A stretch of 64,000 bases of DNA from Lacunisphaera sp. (GTDB lineage Bacteria > Verrucomicrobiota > Verrucomicrobiia > Opitutales > Opitutaceae). Numbering within the stretch: position 1 is the first letter of the stretch; each line of letters opens with the position of its first letter. The notes under the pieces are model-generated. The model searched no databases. It was not told the DNA's origin and worked only from the letters and a program-made list of their open reading frames with translations. Both the position numbers and the translations under genes were made by a program. This document shows, piece after piece, positions 32,829 to 44,630 of this stretch. Where the stretch lies: assembly GCA_009695095.1 (NCBI GenBank), contig SIBQ01000006.1, positions 1 to 64,000 of the forward strand. Direction: 5' to 3'.

Positions 32829-34169
32829 TCAGACGTTCGCGATTGACTCGTCCAAAACGGCGAGGAGGAAGTCGGCGTCGGCCTTCGTGATGTTCATCGG
32901 CGGCGCGAAGCGGATGGTCTGGCCCCACAGGCCGCCCTTGCCGAGCAGCAGGCCGAGCTCGCGGGCGTTCTCGACCGCCTGCGCGCAGGACTCCTTGGCG
33001 GGCTCCTTGGTGGCGCGGTCCTTCACGAACTCGATGCCAAGCATCAGGCCGCGGCCGCGAACATCGCCGATGATCTTGTGTTTCGTCTTCAGCTTGTTCA
33101 GCCCGGCGAGGATGTAATTGCCGAGCTCGAGGCAGTTAGCCTGCGTCTTCTCGTTGTCGATGACCTCCAGCACGGCCTGGCCGATGGCCGAGACGACGGG
33201 GTTGCCGCCGAAGGTGTTGAAGTGGACCTTCTGCGCCATGACGGCGGCGATCTTCGGGGTGGTGACGACTGCCGCGAGCGGCGCGCCGTTGCCGATGCCC
33301 TTGGCCATCGTGACGATGTCGGGGATGACGCCCTGCGTCTCAAAGCCCCAGTAATGCGTGCCCGTGCGGCCAAAGCCGGTCTGCACCTCGTCGGCAATGC
33401 ACACCCCGCCCGCGGCGCGCACGTGCTCGTAAGTGTGCTTGAGGTAGCCGTCGGGAAACACGACGAAGCCACCGACGCCCTGGATTGATTCCGCGATGAA
33501 CGCCGCGACCTTGCCCGGCGTAGTGTAGTCGATGACCTGCTTGACGTCCTCGGCGTATTTGCGGCCGGCGTCAGGATCATCGTAGCCGAAGTGTCCGCGG
33601 TAGGGATAGGGGGCGACGGCATGATGGACGCCGAAGGAGTGCGGCGTGTTGAACTTCCAGGAGCTGTGCGCGGTGACGCCCATACCGGCCGCGTTGCCAC
33701 CGTGGTAGGCGTTGCGCAGCGCGATGACGTCGTAATTGCCGGTGGAGAGCCGGGCCATGAGCAGCGCGAGGTCGTTGGCCTCGGAGCCGGAGTTGACGAA
33801 GTAACAGACCTTGAGGTCGCCAGGCATCTTCGCCGCGAGCTTCTCCGCGAAAGCGCCGATGTTCGGGTTGAGGTAGATCGTGGTGGAATGCTGCAGCACC
33901 TGGTTCTGCGCGTTGATCGCCTTCAGGATGTGCGGGTGGCAGTGGCCGACGCTCACGGTCACGATGCCGCCGAGGCCGTCGAGGTAGCGCTTGCCGGTGG
34001 AGTCCCACACATACTGCATCTTGCCCTCCACAATCATGATCGGCTGCTTGTAGTAGAGAAAAAGCCCGGGGTTGAGGAACTGCTTGCGCTGCGCGAGCAC
34101 CTGCTCGAGTGAGAGACCGGCATAGGGCGCAGGCTTATGGGCGGTGGGCGGAAGGGGGATGGATTTCAT
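32829..34169 (-). CDS. class III omega-transaminase (AGXT2 / beta-aminoisobutyrate-pyruvate type)
   Basis: A 446-residue class III PLP aminotransferase. Key segments: [36 protein letters not shown] (PLP phosphate site), [18 protein letters not shown] (PLP pyridine Asp), and [16 protein letters not shown] with the PLP lysine. Overall resemblance is to mitochondrial AGXT2 and bacterial beta-alanine or 3-amino-2-methylpropionate:pyruvate transaminases. Next to an NCS1 transporter, dihydropyrimidinase and methylmalonate-semialdehyde dehydrogenase, its likely job is to convert beta-alanine and beta-aminoisobutyrate from pyrimidine breakdown to the semialdehydes. This gene is intact. Confidence 0.88.
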   Translation of the reverse strand: MKSIPLPPTAHKPAPYAGLSLEQVLAQRKQFLNPGLFLYYKQPIMIVEGKMQYVWDSTGKRYLDGLGGIVTVSVGHCHPHILKAINAQNQVLQHSTTIYLNPNIGAFAEKLAAKMPGDLKVCYFVNSGSEANDLALLMARLSTGNYDVIALRNAYHGGNAAGMGVTAHSSWKFNTPHSFGVHHAVAPYPYRGHFGYDDPDAGRKYAEDVKQVIDYTTPGKVAAFIAESIQGVGGFVVFPDGYLKHTYEHVRAAGGVCIADEVQTGFGRTGTHYWGFETQGVIPDIVTMAKGIGNGAPLAAVVTTPKIAAVMAQKVHFNTFGGNPVVSAIGQAVLEVIDNEKTQANCLELGNYILAGLNKLKTKHKIIGDVRGRGLMLGIEFVKDRATKEPAKESCAQAVENARELGLLLGKGGLWGQTIRFAPPMNITKADADFLLAVLDESIANV

Positions 34170-34183
34170 AAAAACAGGGGATT

Positions 34184-34279
34184 CACCGCGGATTGCGCGG
34201 ATTGACGCAGATAAGAAATGACTGGATGGAAATGGCAGGCAAGTAAGGTTTATCCGCGTTCATCTGCGTTATCCGCGGG
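34184..34279. repeat. palindromic intergenic module, CCGCGGATT type
   Basis: The left arm (34184-34214, ACCGCGGATTGCGCGGATTG and on) is complementary to the right arm (34251-34279, TTATCCGCGTTCATCTGCGT and on), made of tandem CGCGGAT-like words, with a 36-base loop. It lies between the transporter stop and the transaminase start. Confidence 0.7.
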
Positions 34280-34288
34280 AAATCCGGG

Positions 34289-35800
<1,512 letters not shown>

Positions 35801-35819
35801 GGGGGGAGTCGCGGCGGCC

Positions 35820-36275
35820 TTAGAAATGGCTTGGCTTGCGCTGCAGGAACCGGCCGCGACCGAGCGTGCCGCAGAACCTGCCGTCGCGCACCGCGACCTC
35901 GCCGCGGACCGTGACATCGCAGGCCGACTTGCCGACAGCCTGGCTCATCCAGAGTTCAAAGCTCTTGAGCGCGTCGTCGGCCCGCGACGGGCAGCACATC
36001 TCGATGAGCGTCGTTGTGCCACCGACCAGCGCGGCCTTCGAGCCGGTCTCATAGGTGTCCTTGGAAAACGTGCCCATGAAGGGCAGGTAGATGTGGACGT
36101 GCGGGTCGATGAACCCGGGAAAGACGTATTTGCCACGAGCATCAATTGTTTCGGTCCCTGGAGGTGCCGATAGATTCTTATCAATGCGGGTGATCTGTTC
36201 TCCTTCGCAGAAAATATCCGCTACATAACGGCTGTCGGCGGTGATTATCTCGCCGTTCTTGATGAGGAGTGACAT
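35820..36275 (-). pseudogene. dihydropyrimidinase / hydantoinase with large internal in-frame deletion
   Basis: From ATG 36275 the 151-residue product starts as a normal dihydropyrimidinase: MSLLIKNGEIITADSRYVAD, GKYVFPGFIDPHVHIYLPFM with the two metal-binding His (DPHVH), and ALVGGTTTLIEMCCPSRADD. After WMSQAVGKSACD at about residue 120 it jumps directly to VTVRGEVAVRDGRFCGTLGR, which in the family lies near the C terminus of a 460-residue protein. About 310 residues, including the carboxylated lysine, two further metal-binding His and the catalytic Asp, are missing. The reading frame is kept, so a short protein may be made, but it cannot be an active hydrolase. Confidence 0.85.
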
Positions 36276-36279
36276 GTGG

Positions 36280-36293
36280 CGTGTGACTTGTGA
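36280..36293. repeat. left arm of perfect 14-bp inverted repeat flanking four-helix-bundle gene 2
   Basis: CGTGTGACTTGTGA, within a run of GTGAC-like words starting at 36270, is the exact reverse complement of 36702-36715. It lies 5 bases past the stop codon of the enclosed gene. Confidence 0.8.
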
Positions 36294-36298
36294 CGAGT

Positions 36299-36688
36299 TC
36301 AGGGAAAGCCGGAAAGCTTTCGGCGGAGCCCATTGAGCATCCGGCGAAGATCGCCGAGGAGCTCGAAGCACGCGGTTGCCTGCTGTTCGGAAGCGAACCC
36401 GAGTTCAACCGCCAGATGGAGCTGGGTGTCCAGCTCAGCGACCGAGCCCTCGGCGTGTGATATAAACTGGATGAACTCACCTGTCGTGTGCCTGGCTTGG
36501 CCTTCGGCGATATTCGAAGAGATGGAGACCGATGCACGCCGCATCTGTGAGACCAGTCCGAACTTTTCGTCCGATGGAAACGTCCTGGTAAGAGCGTAGA
36601 TAAGCTTGGCGAGAGCAATGCCCTTCTGCCATACGACCAGATCGCGATATCCGTCAGCCTTGGGATTCTCGAATTTGAGTGGTTTCAT
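36299..36688 (-). CDS. four-helix-bundle protein (S23 / IVP family), copy 2
   Basis: The 129-residue protein shares the family pattern with copy 1 at 6854-7219: YRDLVVWQKGIALAKLIY, TFPSDEKFGLVSQMRRASVS, SISSNIAEGQARHTTGEFIQ, GSVAELDTQLHLAVELGF. Identity between the copies is low, so they are not a recent duplication. It is located between a truncated dihydropyrimidinase and methylmalonate-semialdehyde dehydrogenase on the same strand, enclosed by a perfect 14-base inverted repeat. No function can be assigned beyond the family fold. Confidence 0.9.
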   Translation of the reverse strand: MKPLKFENPKADGYRDLVVWQKGIALAKLIYALTRTFPSDEKFGLVSQMRRASVSISSNIAEGQARHTTGEFIQFISHAEGSVAELDTQLHLAVELGFASEQQATACFELLGDLRRMLNGLRRKLSGFP

Positions 36689-36701
36689 TGCGCGTCACAT
36701 T

Positions 36702-36715
36702 TCACAAGTCACACG
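36702..36715. repeat. right arm of perfect 14-bp inverted repeat flanking four-helix-bundle gene 2
   Basis: TCACAAGTCACACG, embedded in tandem GTCAC words (about 36693-36720), pairs perfectly with 36280-36293. It begins 13 bases upstream of the enclosed gene's start codon. Confidence 0.8.
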
Positions 36716-36730
36716 TCACAGCGCTTCGCG

Positions 36731-38389
<1,659 letters not shown>

Positions 38390-38410
38390 TTGATAATACG
38401 GGTGAAACTA

Positions 38411-38626
38411 TCAGTTGCGCCCAGTGTGGGCGGGTGGGTTAAATAGACGGTGCGGACTAAGGGAGGCGCCGACAAACTGTCCGAGGCCCCAACGGATGAG
38501 CCGCAAGTTGAGGTAATTGCGGCCGGCGCGAAAAACGCGGACGGAGCCCGGTGCGCCAAACGGCGGCGTGGGTTCAGGGGGCACGCGCAGGACTCCCAGC
38601 GCCCAGGTGCGGATGCGGTCAAACAT
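38411..38626 (-). pseudogene. second PH-domain (bPH2/DUF304-type) protein, truncated
   Basis: ATG 38626 overlaps the stop of the preceding PH-domain frame. The 71-residue product begins MFDRIRTWALGVLRVPPEPT, FGAPGSVRVFRAGRNYLNLR and breaks off at the start of its first membrane segment (WGLGQFVGA), followed by unrelated residues. Paired genes of this kind normally encode full-length membrane PH-domain proteins. This copy has lost most of its length. Family assignment rests on resemblance and on the coupling to its neighbour. Confidence 0.5.
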
Positions 38627-39162
38627 GGCCAGAGTCCTCCGGGCGGGCCTGCAGGGCGAGGCGGGTTTCGCGCAGATCGCGGGCGACTTCGTGGAGAGCG
38701 GCGGCAAGTTCGTCGGCTTGCGCCGGAGTGGCGGCGGGGGGCGCGGCGGACTTGTGCGCGGGATCCTTCACCCCACGCATCTTGGAATAAAGGAAGTCGC
38801 GCACCGCTTCGAATTCCTTGAACCCCTCCAGCGTCATCTCTGCGCCGGAACTGCCGCTGGCGGTCTGGACGAGGATGCGCGCGAGGCCGAGCCAGCGCTC
38901 GACGATGTTGGAGCGCAGGTGGATGTCCTGGATGCGGGCGTAGTTGATGATGATCTGGCGGCGGAACAGGATGCCCCAGCTCATGGAGATGCCCTCATCG
39001 GTGAACTTGTAGCGCAGCGTGTGGTAGCGGAAATACATCGGCAGAACCAGAATCGGAAACAGGGGGCGGAACCACCAGGCAGCAGAGGATATAGTAGGTC
39101 CAGAGCGCCTTGTCGGGACGCTCGAGGGCGAGGATGGCCTCTTCGGCAGGGGGAGGGTTCAC
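38619..39162 (-). pseudogene. membrane PH-domain (bPH2/DUF304) protein, frameshifted in a C-run
   Basis: From GTG 39162 the frame reads NPPPAEEAILALERPDKALW, TYYILCCLVVPP and would continue as LFPILVLPMYFRYHTLRYKF, TDEGISMSWGILFRRQIIIN, ARIQDIHLRSNIVERWLGLA and VQTASGSSGAEMTLEGF, the bPH2 domain. The last part is in another frame. One extra C in the CCCCC run at about 39065 causes the shift. The protein would have two membrane segments, the PH domain and a coiled-coil tail. Either a pseudogene or a homopolymer error. Confidence 0.7.
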
Positions 39163-39230
39163 GCGCCAAGGAGATGACGGGAAAACCCGCCGGCGACAAT
39201 CCCAGACGGATCCGCGGGCGAAACAACCCC

Positions 39231-40463
39231 TTAGCTGGCAAAGAACTTCGAGATCTTTTGCAACGCCTTCACTAGCCGGTCGATCTCAGTCTCGGTGTTA
39301 TAGAGATAGAAGCTGGCGCGGGAGGTGGACGAGAGACCGAGCTTTTTCATAAGCGGCTGGTTGCAGTGGTGGCCGCCGCGGAGGGCGATGCCTTCCTGAT
39401 CGGCCATCGTCACGACGTCGTGCGCGTGCACGCCCTTGAGGTCGAAGCTGACGACGCCGCTGCGGTGGTGGGCCGGACCGAGGATGCGGATGCCGGGCAC
39501 CTCGGCCTTGAGCCCGGCGTAGGCGAGGGCGGCGAGTTTTTCATCGTGTTGCGCGATGGCCTCGCGGCCGAGATCGTTGAGGTAGTCCATGGCACGGGCG
39601 AACGCGATGACATCGGCGATGTTGGGCGTGCCGGCCTCGAACTTGGCGGGCGCGGGCGCCCACTTGCTTTCGAAATACTCGACGTTGGAGATCATGCTGC
39701 CGCCGCCGCGGTAGGGCGGCATGGCGTCGAGCAGGACCTTGCGGCCGTAGAGCAGGCCGACGCCGGTGGGGCCGCACATCTTGTGGCCGGAGACGGCGAG
39801 GAAATCGCAGCCCAGGGCGCGGACATCGAGCGGCATGTGGCCGGCGCTCTGGGCGGCATCGATGACGGTGAGCGCGCCGACCTTCTTTGCCGCCGTGCAA
39901 AGCTCGGCGGCGGGATTGATGACGCCAAGGGTGTTGGAGACGTGCGTGAAAGCGAAAACCTTTACTTCGGGGGTAAGCACCTTGGCGAGTTGTGCGAGGT
40001 CGAGCAAGCCGGTGTCGCCCGCGACGATGGGCAGGTAGCGGAGCTTGGCCCCGGTACGGCGGGCGAGAAGCTGCCAGGGCACCAAGTTGCTGTGGTGCTC
40101 CATCTCGGTGAGCAAAATGACGTCGCTCTTTTTGAGGTTTTCGTCGCCCCAGGCGTTGGCGACGAGGTTGATGCTGTCGGTGGTGCCGGCGGTGAAGACG
40201 ATTTCGCCCGGCTCAGTGGCGTTCAGGTATTTCGCGGCGCGCTCGCGGGCCGACTCGTAGCCGGTAGTGGCGCGCAGGGAGAGCGCATGGATGCCGCGGT
40301 GGACGTTGGCATTGTCCTTCCGGTAATAGTGAGTGAGCGCGTCGATGACGCACTGCGGCTTCTGCGAGGTGGCCGCGTTGTCGAGATAGACCAGTGGCTT
40401 CCCGTTCACCTTCTGGTTGAGGATCGGGAAATCGGCGCGGAGGTTTTTCCAGGCATTATTCAT
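39231..40463 (-). CDS. sufS: cysteine desulfurase SufS
   Basis: Mobilises sulfur from cysteine for Fe-S cluster assembly. The 410-residue class V PLP enzyme has YLDNAATSQKP, the TEMEHHSNLVPWQ motif, and SGHKMCGPTGVGLLYG with the PLP lysine. The active-site cysteine lies in LRGGHHCNQPLMKKLG near residue 362, as in group II desulfurases. Followed by sufU on the same strand order (sufU upstream, 10-base gap), which is the SufS-SufU sulfur relay pair. Other suf genes are outside the window. Confidence 0.95.
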   Translation of the reverse strand: MNNAWKNLRADFPILNQKVNGKPLVYLDNAATSQKPQCVIDALTHYYRKDNANVHRGIHALSLRATTGYESARERAAKYLNATEPGEIVFTAGTTDSINLVANAWGDENLKKSDVILLTEMEHHSNLVPWQLLARRTGAKLRYLPIVAGDTGLLDLAQLAKVLTPEVKVFAFTHVSNTLGVINPAAELCTAAKKVGALTVIDAAQSAGHMPLDVRALGCDFLAVSGHKMCGPTGVGLLYGRKVLLDAMPPYRGGGSMISNVEYFESKWAPAPAKFEAGTPNIADVIAFARAMDYLNDLGREAIAQHDEKLAALAYAGLKAEVPGIRILGPAHHRSGVVSFDLKGVHAHDVVTMADQEGIALRGGHHCNQPLMKKLGLSSTSRASFYLYNTETEIDRLVKALQKISKFFAS

Positions 40464-40473
40464 CTAAGTGTTT

Positions 40474-40929
40474 TCAGTCGCCCGGTTTTTCAGTGGTGAC
40501 GGGTTTCTCGTCGCCCTTGGCGGCGTTGAGCGCGGCGTGCCAGCTGAGGGTCGCGCACTTGATACGGGCAGGAAACTGATGGACGCCGGCGAGCGCGGCG
40601 AGGTCGGAGAGGTTGTCCTCGTCGACTTTGCCGGTGGTCACCATCCGGTGCAGGTTGGCGTAGATGGCCTCGGCCTCGGCGACAGTCTTGCCCTTGAGAT
40701 TGAGGGTCATGAGCGAGGCGCTGGCTTGCGAGATGGCGCACCCGCTGCCTTGGAAGCTGACGTCGGTGAGGCGGTCGCCATCGAGCTGCACGTAGACGGT
40801 GATCTGGTCGCCGCACATGGGATTGTTGCCGCTGCCCACACGGTTGGCCGCGGGCAGGACCTTGTAGTTCCGCGGGCGGCGGTTGTGGTCCAGAATGACG
40901 GACTGGTAGAGGTCGGTGAGGTCTTGCAT
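40474..40929 (-). CDS. sufU: sulfur acceptor / Fe-S assembly protein SufU
   Basis: The 151-residue zinc protein accepts sulfur from SufS. It keeps the three conserved cysteine contexts (NPMCGDQI, GSGCAISQAS, RIKCATLSWHA) and the Asp beside the first Cys. The C-terminal tail (KGDEKPVTTEKPGD) is variable in the family. It is directly upstream of sufS in transcription order, 10 bases apart. Confidence 0.93.
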   Translation of the reverse strand: MQDLTDLYQSVILDHNRRPRNYKVLPAANRVGSGNNPMCGDQITVYVQLDGDRLTDVSFQGSGCAISQASASLMTLNLKGKTVAEAEAIYANLHRMVTTGKVDEDNLSDLAALAGVHQFPARIKCATLSWHAALNAAKGDEKPVTTEKPGD

Positions 40930-41042
40930 CGGCCGGAAGTTGAACGGCTGAGGCTACGCTGGAGGCGGCATTTGGCAAACAGAGTTTGAGGCATAGGCCA
41001 GCTTGGAGGTTGGACTCCACCAAGCGGTTTTGCTCCCAAGGC

Positions 41043-41432
41043 TCAGCCCGACATTTGGGGTCGGTTGGTCAGGCCGGTGGGTGGTGGCACGACTGCCAGG
41101 ATGCGGGCGATGAGCTTCCTGACGCGGATGATGCCCACGATGCGGCGGCTGGCTTTGTCGACGACGACGGGGAGCACCTTATAGCCGTGCTCGCGGAAGG
41201 AGGAGGAGGAGGCAATGAGCACGGTGTCCATGGCGGCGAGCATGGCGGGATCCTTGGTCATGAACAAGGCGAGGGGAGTCTCTGGAGGCACTCCCTTGCC
41301 CTGGGCGCGCAGGAAATCGGTGAGGGTGATCAGGCCATCGAGCCGGGCGCCGTCGGCGGAGACATAGAAAAAGTCGGACGGGTGCCGGGCAAATTGGTGG
41401 CTCGTGTCGTAGAGACTGTCGGTGGTTTTCAA
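41043..41432 (-). CDS. small CBS-domain protein
   Basis: The 129-residue protein consists of one CBS pair: FFYVSADGARLDGLITLTDF in the first repeat, APMT-like LALFMTKDPAMLAAMDT, then YKVLPVVVDKASRRIVGIIR in the second. CBS pairs bind adenosyl ligands (AMP, ATP, SAM, NAD). Its start overlaps the stop of the upstream NDH-2/cNMP gene by 4 bases, so it is coupled to it and may sense the nucleotide state for that enzyme. That role is inference. Confidence 0.78.
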   Translation of the reverse strand: MKTTDSLYDTSHQFARHPSDFFYVSADGARLDGLITLTDFLRAQGKGVPPETPLALFMTKDPAMLAAMDTVLIASSSSFREHGYKVLPVVVDKASRRIVGIIRVRKLIARILAVVPPPTGLTNRPQMSG

Positions 41433-43111
41433 CAGCGGCTGCGGCGCTGCTCGATGAACTCCTTAAGCGAAAATCCCCGCAGGGCCGCTAGCACGGCGGG
41501 ACGTTCCTGCCAGGTGCCAGCGGTGCGGCGGGTGATGGCGGCGGTCAGTATCTCGCGCAACGGCGCGAGTGACTTGGCGATGGTGCCGAAGACATTGCGG
41601 CCCATGACCACGACCTGGAGAGGGGTGCGGGCCCGGACGGAGGCGCTGCGGGGGCGGTTGTTAATCAGCGACTGCTCGCCGAAAAAATTGCCTGGGCCGA
41701 GCGTGGCGATCGCCTCGCCGTCGGGTTTTTCAGGCGAAGTGCGGACAATCTCCACCTCGCCGTGCTCGATGACGTAGAAACGGGAGGGAGGCTCGCCCTG
41801 CTTGATGATATAGTCGCCGGGCACGTAATGGGCGTGCGAGACGCGCTCGGTGACGTCGGTCTTGATGCAGCTGAGGTCGCGGGGGAAGATGAGCAGCCAC
41901 GCCCAGTCAAAGCCGACCTGCACGCGACGCGACCAGGAGGGGAGCTTGAAGAGATAAACCCCGCGCCACGTGAACCACGCGAAAAAGCCCGAGAGCCGGA
42001 AGCCGAGCATCTCGGCGACGGCGCTGTGGCCGCCGATGGAGCAGAGTTGCCCAAGCACCTTGAATGAGAACGGGCGGGTCGGCTCGCCCGCCAGCACGCG
42101 GACGACGTTCTCAGCGCACTGCCGGCCCTGGCGCTCGGCAAACTGACCGGTCGGCGGCGAGGGCTGGCCGTCATGGGCGTTGATGATGCAGGCGCAATCG
42201 CCCAGGGCCCAGGCGTTGGCCCGGCCCTGCAGCCGCATGTCGGGTCCGGTCAGCAGCCGGCCCTTCTCCTTGGGCGAGTCGAGCCGCTCAACCACCGGCG
42301 CGATCGTGCTGCCGATGGTGCAGACGATGGTGCCGCCGGGCACGAAGCCATCCTTCAGCCCCACGCCCTCGCCAGTGGCCAGCTGCACACGGGCGTTGAG
42401 CTTCATGGTGACGCCCGCCTTTTCCATCTTCACCCGGGCGAATTCACGCAGTTGCGGGCTGATTTCCGGCAGCAGCTCAGCGCGCGAATGGATAAGGGTG
42501 ACAGTGACGTCATCCTCCCGGATATAGGAATAGAAGCGCAGACTGCTGCGGACGAGATCGTTGATCTCGCCGGCGGTCTCGACGCCGCTGTAGCCTCCGC
42601 CCACGACGTTGAAGGAGAGATACCAGCGCCGGCGGGCCGGATCGTCGCAGACCGCGGCCTTCTCCATTTGCGAGAGAATGTGGGTGCGCAAGACGGCGGC
42701 ATCACCGACGGTCTTGAGGGGGAAGGCATGGTCGGCCATGCCGGGGACGACGTTGAGGTTGGAGATGTTGCCGCAGGCAATGACCACGTGGTCGTAGTCG
42801 AGCGAGCGTGGCAGGCCGTCGTGCCCCTCAAATTCAAGGCGGCTGGCAGCGAGGTCGATGCCCCTGACCTCCTCGGTGCGGCACTGAACCCCGGGGAGCA
42901 ATTGCCGCAGCGGCACAATCACATCGTCTAGGCTCAGCGAGGACCCAACGGCGTCGGCCAGCAACGGGCTGAAGACCAGGTGGTTTTCCTTGTTGAAAAG
43001 GACCAGTTCGGCGTCGCCATTCCGCAGACGGGCCCGCAGGGTTCGGGCGCATTTTACGCCGCCGAAGCCTCCACCGATGATGACAATGCGTTTTTTGGGC
43101 ATGCGGCGCAT
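41429..43111 (-). CDS. type II NADH dehydrogenase fused to a cyclic-nucleotide-binding domain
   Basis: The 560-residue protein has an N-terminal NDH-2-like flavoprotein part: IVIIGGGFGGVKCARTLR (FAD site, residues 8-25), VVGGGYSGVETAGEIND (NAD site), AWALGDCACI and the membrane-associating WFTWRGVYLFKLPSWSRRVQ. From about residue 425, a cyclic-nucleotide-binding (CAP-like) domain follows: VPGDYIIKQGEPPSRFYVIE, EVEIVRTSPE, LGPGNFFGEQSLINNRPRSA (phosphate-binding cassette). NDH-2 passes electrons from NADH to quinone without pumping. The fusion suggests control by a cyclic nucleotide. Starts ATG 43111 or 43102. Divergent from the tRNA-Ser/nuo block and coupled to a CBS protein. Confidence 0.88.
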   Translation of the reverse strand: MRRMPKKRIVIIGGGFGGVKCARTLRARLRNGDAELVLFNKENHLVFSPLLADAVGSSLSLDDVIVPLRQLLPGVQCRTEEVRGIDLAASRLEFEGHDGLPRSLDYDHVVIACGNISNLNVVPGMADHAFPLKTVGDAAVLRTHILSQMEKAAVCDDPARRRWYLSFNVVGGGYSGVETAGEINDLVRSSLRFYSYIREDDVTVTLIHSRAELLPEISPQLREFARVKMEKAGVTMKLNARVQLATGEGVGLKDGFVPGGTIVCTIGSTIAPVVERLDSPKEKGRLLTGPDMRLQGRANAWALGDCACIINAHDGQPSPPTGQFAERQGRQCAENVVRVLAGEPTRPFSFKVLGQLCSIGGHSAVAEMLGFRLSGFFAWFTWRGVYLFKLPSWSRRVQVGFDWAWLLIFPRDLSCIKTDVTERVSHAHYVPGDYIIKQGEPPSRFYVIEHGEVEIVRTSPEKPDGEAIATLGPGNFFGEQSLINNRPRSASVRARTPLQVVVMGRNVFGTIAKSLAPLREILTAAITRRTAGTWQERPAVLAALRGFSLKEFIEQRRSRC

Positions 43112-43177
43112 TGTGGCAGTTTGCCGGGGGAGGCGGGGTTGGCAATGCGGCTTTAGGCGGGGATTTCGGAATTTCCA

Positions 43178-43207
43178 TTGACCGGGGGCAGTGGAGCACG
43201 CTTTATT
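43178..43207 (+). promoter_or_regulatory. probable promoter of tRNA-Ser
   Basis: TTGACC (43178-43183) and TTTATT (43202-43207) with an 18-base spacer lie 20 bases before the mature tRNA 5' end, a position fitting a short leader. Confidence 0.5.
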
Positions 43208-43226
43208 CGCCCTCCTTTGCTTGCCC

Positions 43227-43348
<122 letters not shown>

Positions 43349-43476
43349 AGCGGATGCGGGCCCGACTTATCGCCTCCCTCACGGCAAGTCATATTGCCGC
43401 CGGCGTAAACAAAAGCTCCTTGCGCGGGCAAGGCCGGATGGTAGCTTGGGTTGATTTTTATCCACCGAACACGCCT

Positions 43477-43986
43477 ATGGTCACCGCCAACTCGGAGCTA
43501 GCCTATGACAGCAAAATCGAAGGCGATGTCATCGTCACCCGGGCGGATGCGGCCATTAATTGGATGCGCGCCAACTCCATGTGGCCCATGCCGATGGGTC
43601 TGGCCTGTTGCGCCATCGAGCTGATGGCGGCGGCGTCCAGCCGGTTCGACATCGCACGGTTCGGCGCCGAGGTCATGCGCTTCTCCCCCCGCCAGTCCGA
43701 CTGCATGATCGTGGCGGGCACGGTCACCTACAAGATGGCTCCGGTTGTCCGCCGCATTTATGACCAGATGGCCGCACCGAAATGGGTCATTGCCATGGGC
43801 GCCTGCGCCAGCTCGGGCGGCATGTATCGGAGCTACGCAACGCTCCAGGGGGTCGACCGCATCATTCCTGTGGATGTCTATATCAGCGGCTGCCCGCCGC
43901 GCCCGGAGGCCCTGCTCGACGCCCTCATGAAGCTGCAGGCCAAGGTCAAGCGCGAGCACTCGGCCTCAAAACTTTTCAGTGCCTGA
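43477..43986 (+). CDS. nuoB: NADH-quinone oxidoreductase subunit B
   Basis: NuoB holds the terminal cluster N2, which hands electrons to quinone. The 169-residue protein has the tandem-cysteine motif GLACCAIE, the third ligand in [10 protein letters not shown] and the fourth in [14 protein letters not shown] chose ATG 43477 ([12 protein letters not shown]); in-frame codons upstream to 43354 do not resemble the family. It is the first nuo gene seen; nuoA, normally directly upstream, is absent here. Followed by nuoC after 7 bases. Confidence 0.95.
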   Translation: MVTANSELAYDSKIEGDVIVTRADAAINWMRANSMWPMPMGLACCAIELMAAASSRFDIARFGAEVMRFSPRQSDCMIVAGTVTYKMAPVVRRIYDQMAAPKWVIAMGACASSGGMYRSYATLQGVDRIIPVDVYISGCPPRPEALLDALMKLQAKVKREHSASKLFSA

Positions 43987-43993
43987 ACCTCCA

Positions 43994-44626
43994 ATGCTGA
44001 CGCGCATGACCACCGACGTCGACCTCGCGACCGCCGTTAACCTGCAATCCCCCTCGGCCACGCCCCGTGCCAGCCTCGACTGTCCGGCCTGGAATGTCTT
44101 GCCCGCCGACGTGCGGGCGGTTCTCTCCCGTTTGCGCGACACCCAGGGCTTTGATTTCCTGATGGACGTGACCGCGGTGGACTGGAGCGCGGAGAAGTCG
44201 CCCCGCTTTACCGTCGTCTGGCATCTCTACTCGAGCACCCGGCACACCTACGTGCGCCTCGCAGCTGATTGTGCCAGCAACACCGAGCCGGCCATGCCCA
44301 GCGCCACCGGCCTGTGGCCCGGCGCCAACTGGCACGAGCGCGAAATCTTTGACATGTTCGGCATCAAATTTGACGACCATCCCGACCTGCGGCGCATCCT
44401 CATGTGGGACGCCTACCCGTATTTCCCGCTGCGCAAGGGTTTCCCGCTGGCCGGCCTGCCCGCGGAGTTGTCCGATCCCGACATCACCGCAGAAACCGGG
44501 ACGGGACTCATCTCAGCGCCGATGGCCGGCGGCCCGTTCGTGGCCACGCCCGGCGGGCCGATGAGCGAGGCCGAGCCCCGCGCCAAGGACGAAGCCTGGA
44601 ACGAGCAGCGCGCCAAACCCGTGTAA
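43994..44626 (+). CDS. nuoC: NADH-quinone oxidoreductase subunit C
   Basis: NuoC (30-kDa-type subunit) helps form the quinone-module surface. The 210-residue protein contains FLMDVTAVDW, the family signature NWHEREIFDMFGIKFDDHPD and LRRILMWDAYPYFPLRKGFP. A variable Ala/Pro/Gly-rich tail follows. ATG 43994 is preferred to GTG 43979, which overlaps nuoB. Stop is 4 bases before nuoD. Confidence 0.94.
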   Translation: MLTRMTTDVDLATAVNLQSPSATPRASLDCPAWNVLPADVRAVLSRLRDTQGFDFLMDVTAVDWSAEKSPRFTVVWHLYSSTRHTYVRLAADCASNTEPAMPSATGLWPGANWHEREIFDMFGIKFDDHPDLRRILMWDAYPYFPLRKGFPLAGLPAELSDPDITAETGTGLISAPMAGGPFVATPGGPMSEAEPRAKDEAWNEQRAKPV

Positions 44627-44630
44627 CGCG

